From Planoprotostelium fungivorum (taxonomy: Eukaryota > Evosea > Variosea > Cavosteliida > Cavosteliaceae), in contig MDYQ01000385.1 in assembly GCA_003024175.1 (NCBI GenBank), forward strand, positions 1-17,229: DNA of 17,229 nt, read 5' to 3'. The notes below the pieces were generated by a model that did no database searches, was not told the DNA's origin, and saw only the letters and a list, made by a program, of their open reading frames with translations. Shown here one piece after another: positions 17,117 through 17,229 of this stretch. Position numbers and translations under genes: made by a program. Position 1 is the stretch's first letter. Every line of letters begins with the position of its first letter.

Positions 17117-17229
17117 GCTCATCATCTCAGCACAAGAAGACGAACAGCTGGTGACGTACTTTGCTGCCCTCGATGTGAGTACGGAGGAGATGGATGAGGC
17201 CGAAAGAGAGGCGTACGAAGTACAACTCG
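17117..17229 (+). CDS. Start of a gene cut by the window end
   Basis: ATG 17117 opens MLIISAQEDEQLVTYFAALD then VSTEEMDEAEREAYEVQL, with no stop before the end of the window. The Glu/Asp-rich helical stretch looks coding. A GTGAGT at 17178 could instead be a donor after AALD. It is divergent from the minus-strand ORF starting at 17100, only 16 bp away, so at least one of these two starts is probably wrong. Confidence 0.4.

Noticed and set aside
1-17229. tRNA, rRNA or snRNA genes
   Set aside because: No cloverleaf, rRNA core or snRNA-like sequence was seen by eye on either strand; a covariance-model search would be needed to be certain.

Overview
The window looks like repeat-rich, gene-poor nuclear DNA of a small eukaryote. 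The evidence is protein-like exons separated by very short GT-AG introns (about 31-145 nt, with several of exactly 38 nt) that carry CTGAY branch-like motifs close to the acceptor, relics with the ADFFTKTLPR signature of Ty1/copia retrotransposons, and no operons, Shine-Dalgarno sites or RNA genes that I can see. An amoebozoan or fungus-like lineage would fit (VID27, DUF3712/LEA2-like and Kelch-like proteins), but the sequence does not name the species.

Layout. 1-1040: block R, then an array of short inverted-repeat units (H), then a copia scrap. 1184-2485 (-): a multi-exon DUF3712/LEA2-like gene with three apparent one-base frameshifts. 2386-3265: the gene's 5' region plus a copia fragment, present again inverted at 14989-15866. 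3377-4231: H units and blocks R, Q, T and P. 4271-5292 (-): the C-terminal half of a VID27 homologue, with possible upstream exons to 5952. 6314-6769 (-): an unrecognised spliced gene with a 28-bp near-palindrome just upstream. 6931-7214: a two-copy 142-bp tandem repeat. 7358-8062 (+): an unrecognised three-exon gene. 8357-8928: two unassigned coding-like ORFs. 9110-11020: a second repeat mosaic with a stranded Kelch-like exon. 11405-11535 (-): an orphan exon. 11540-13140: little of note. 13144-15735: the most complete repeat composite, ending in a tandem duplication. 15762-15960: a broken copy of the 5' end of the DUF3712 gene. 16264-17229: acidic and other exon candidates and the start of a gene cut by the window end.

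The most distinctive content is the H family: about 39 units of CGGAGGTT, an 8-nt loop and AACCTCCG, mostly at 46-bp period. The family keeps a fixed orientation relative to block R and appears in nine clusters. Together with blocks R, S, C (copia) and D (host-gene 5' region) it forms a composite present in two inverted copies. Nothing suggests that the host genes form one pathway; they appear to be islands between repeats. Three single N bases, two of them exactly at junctions of direct repeats, and the frameshifts show that the assembly here should be treated with caution.
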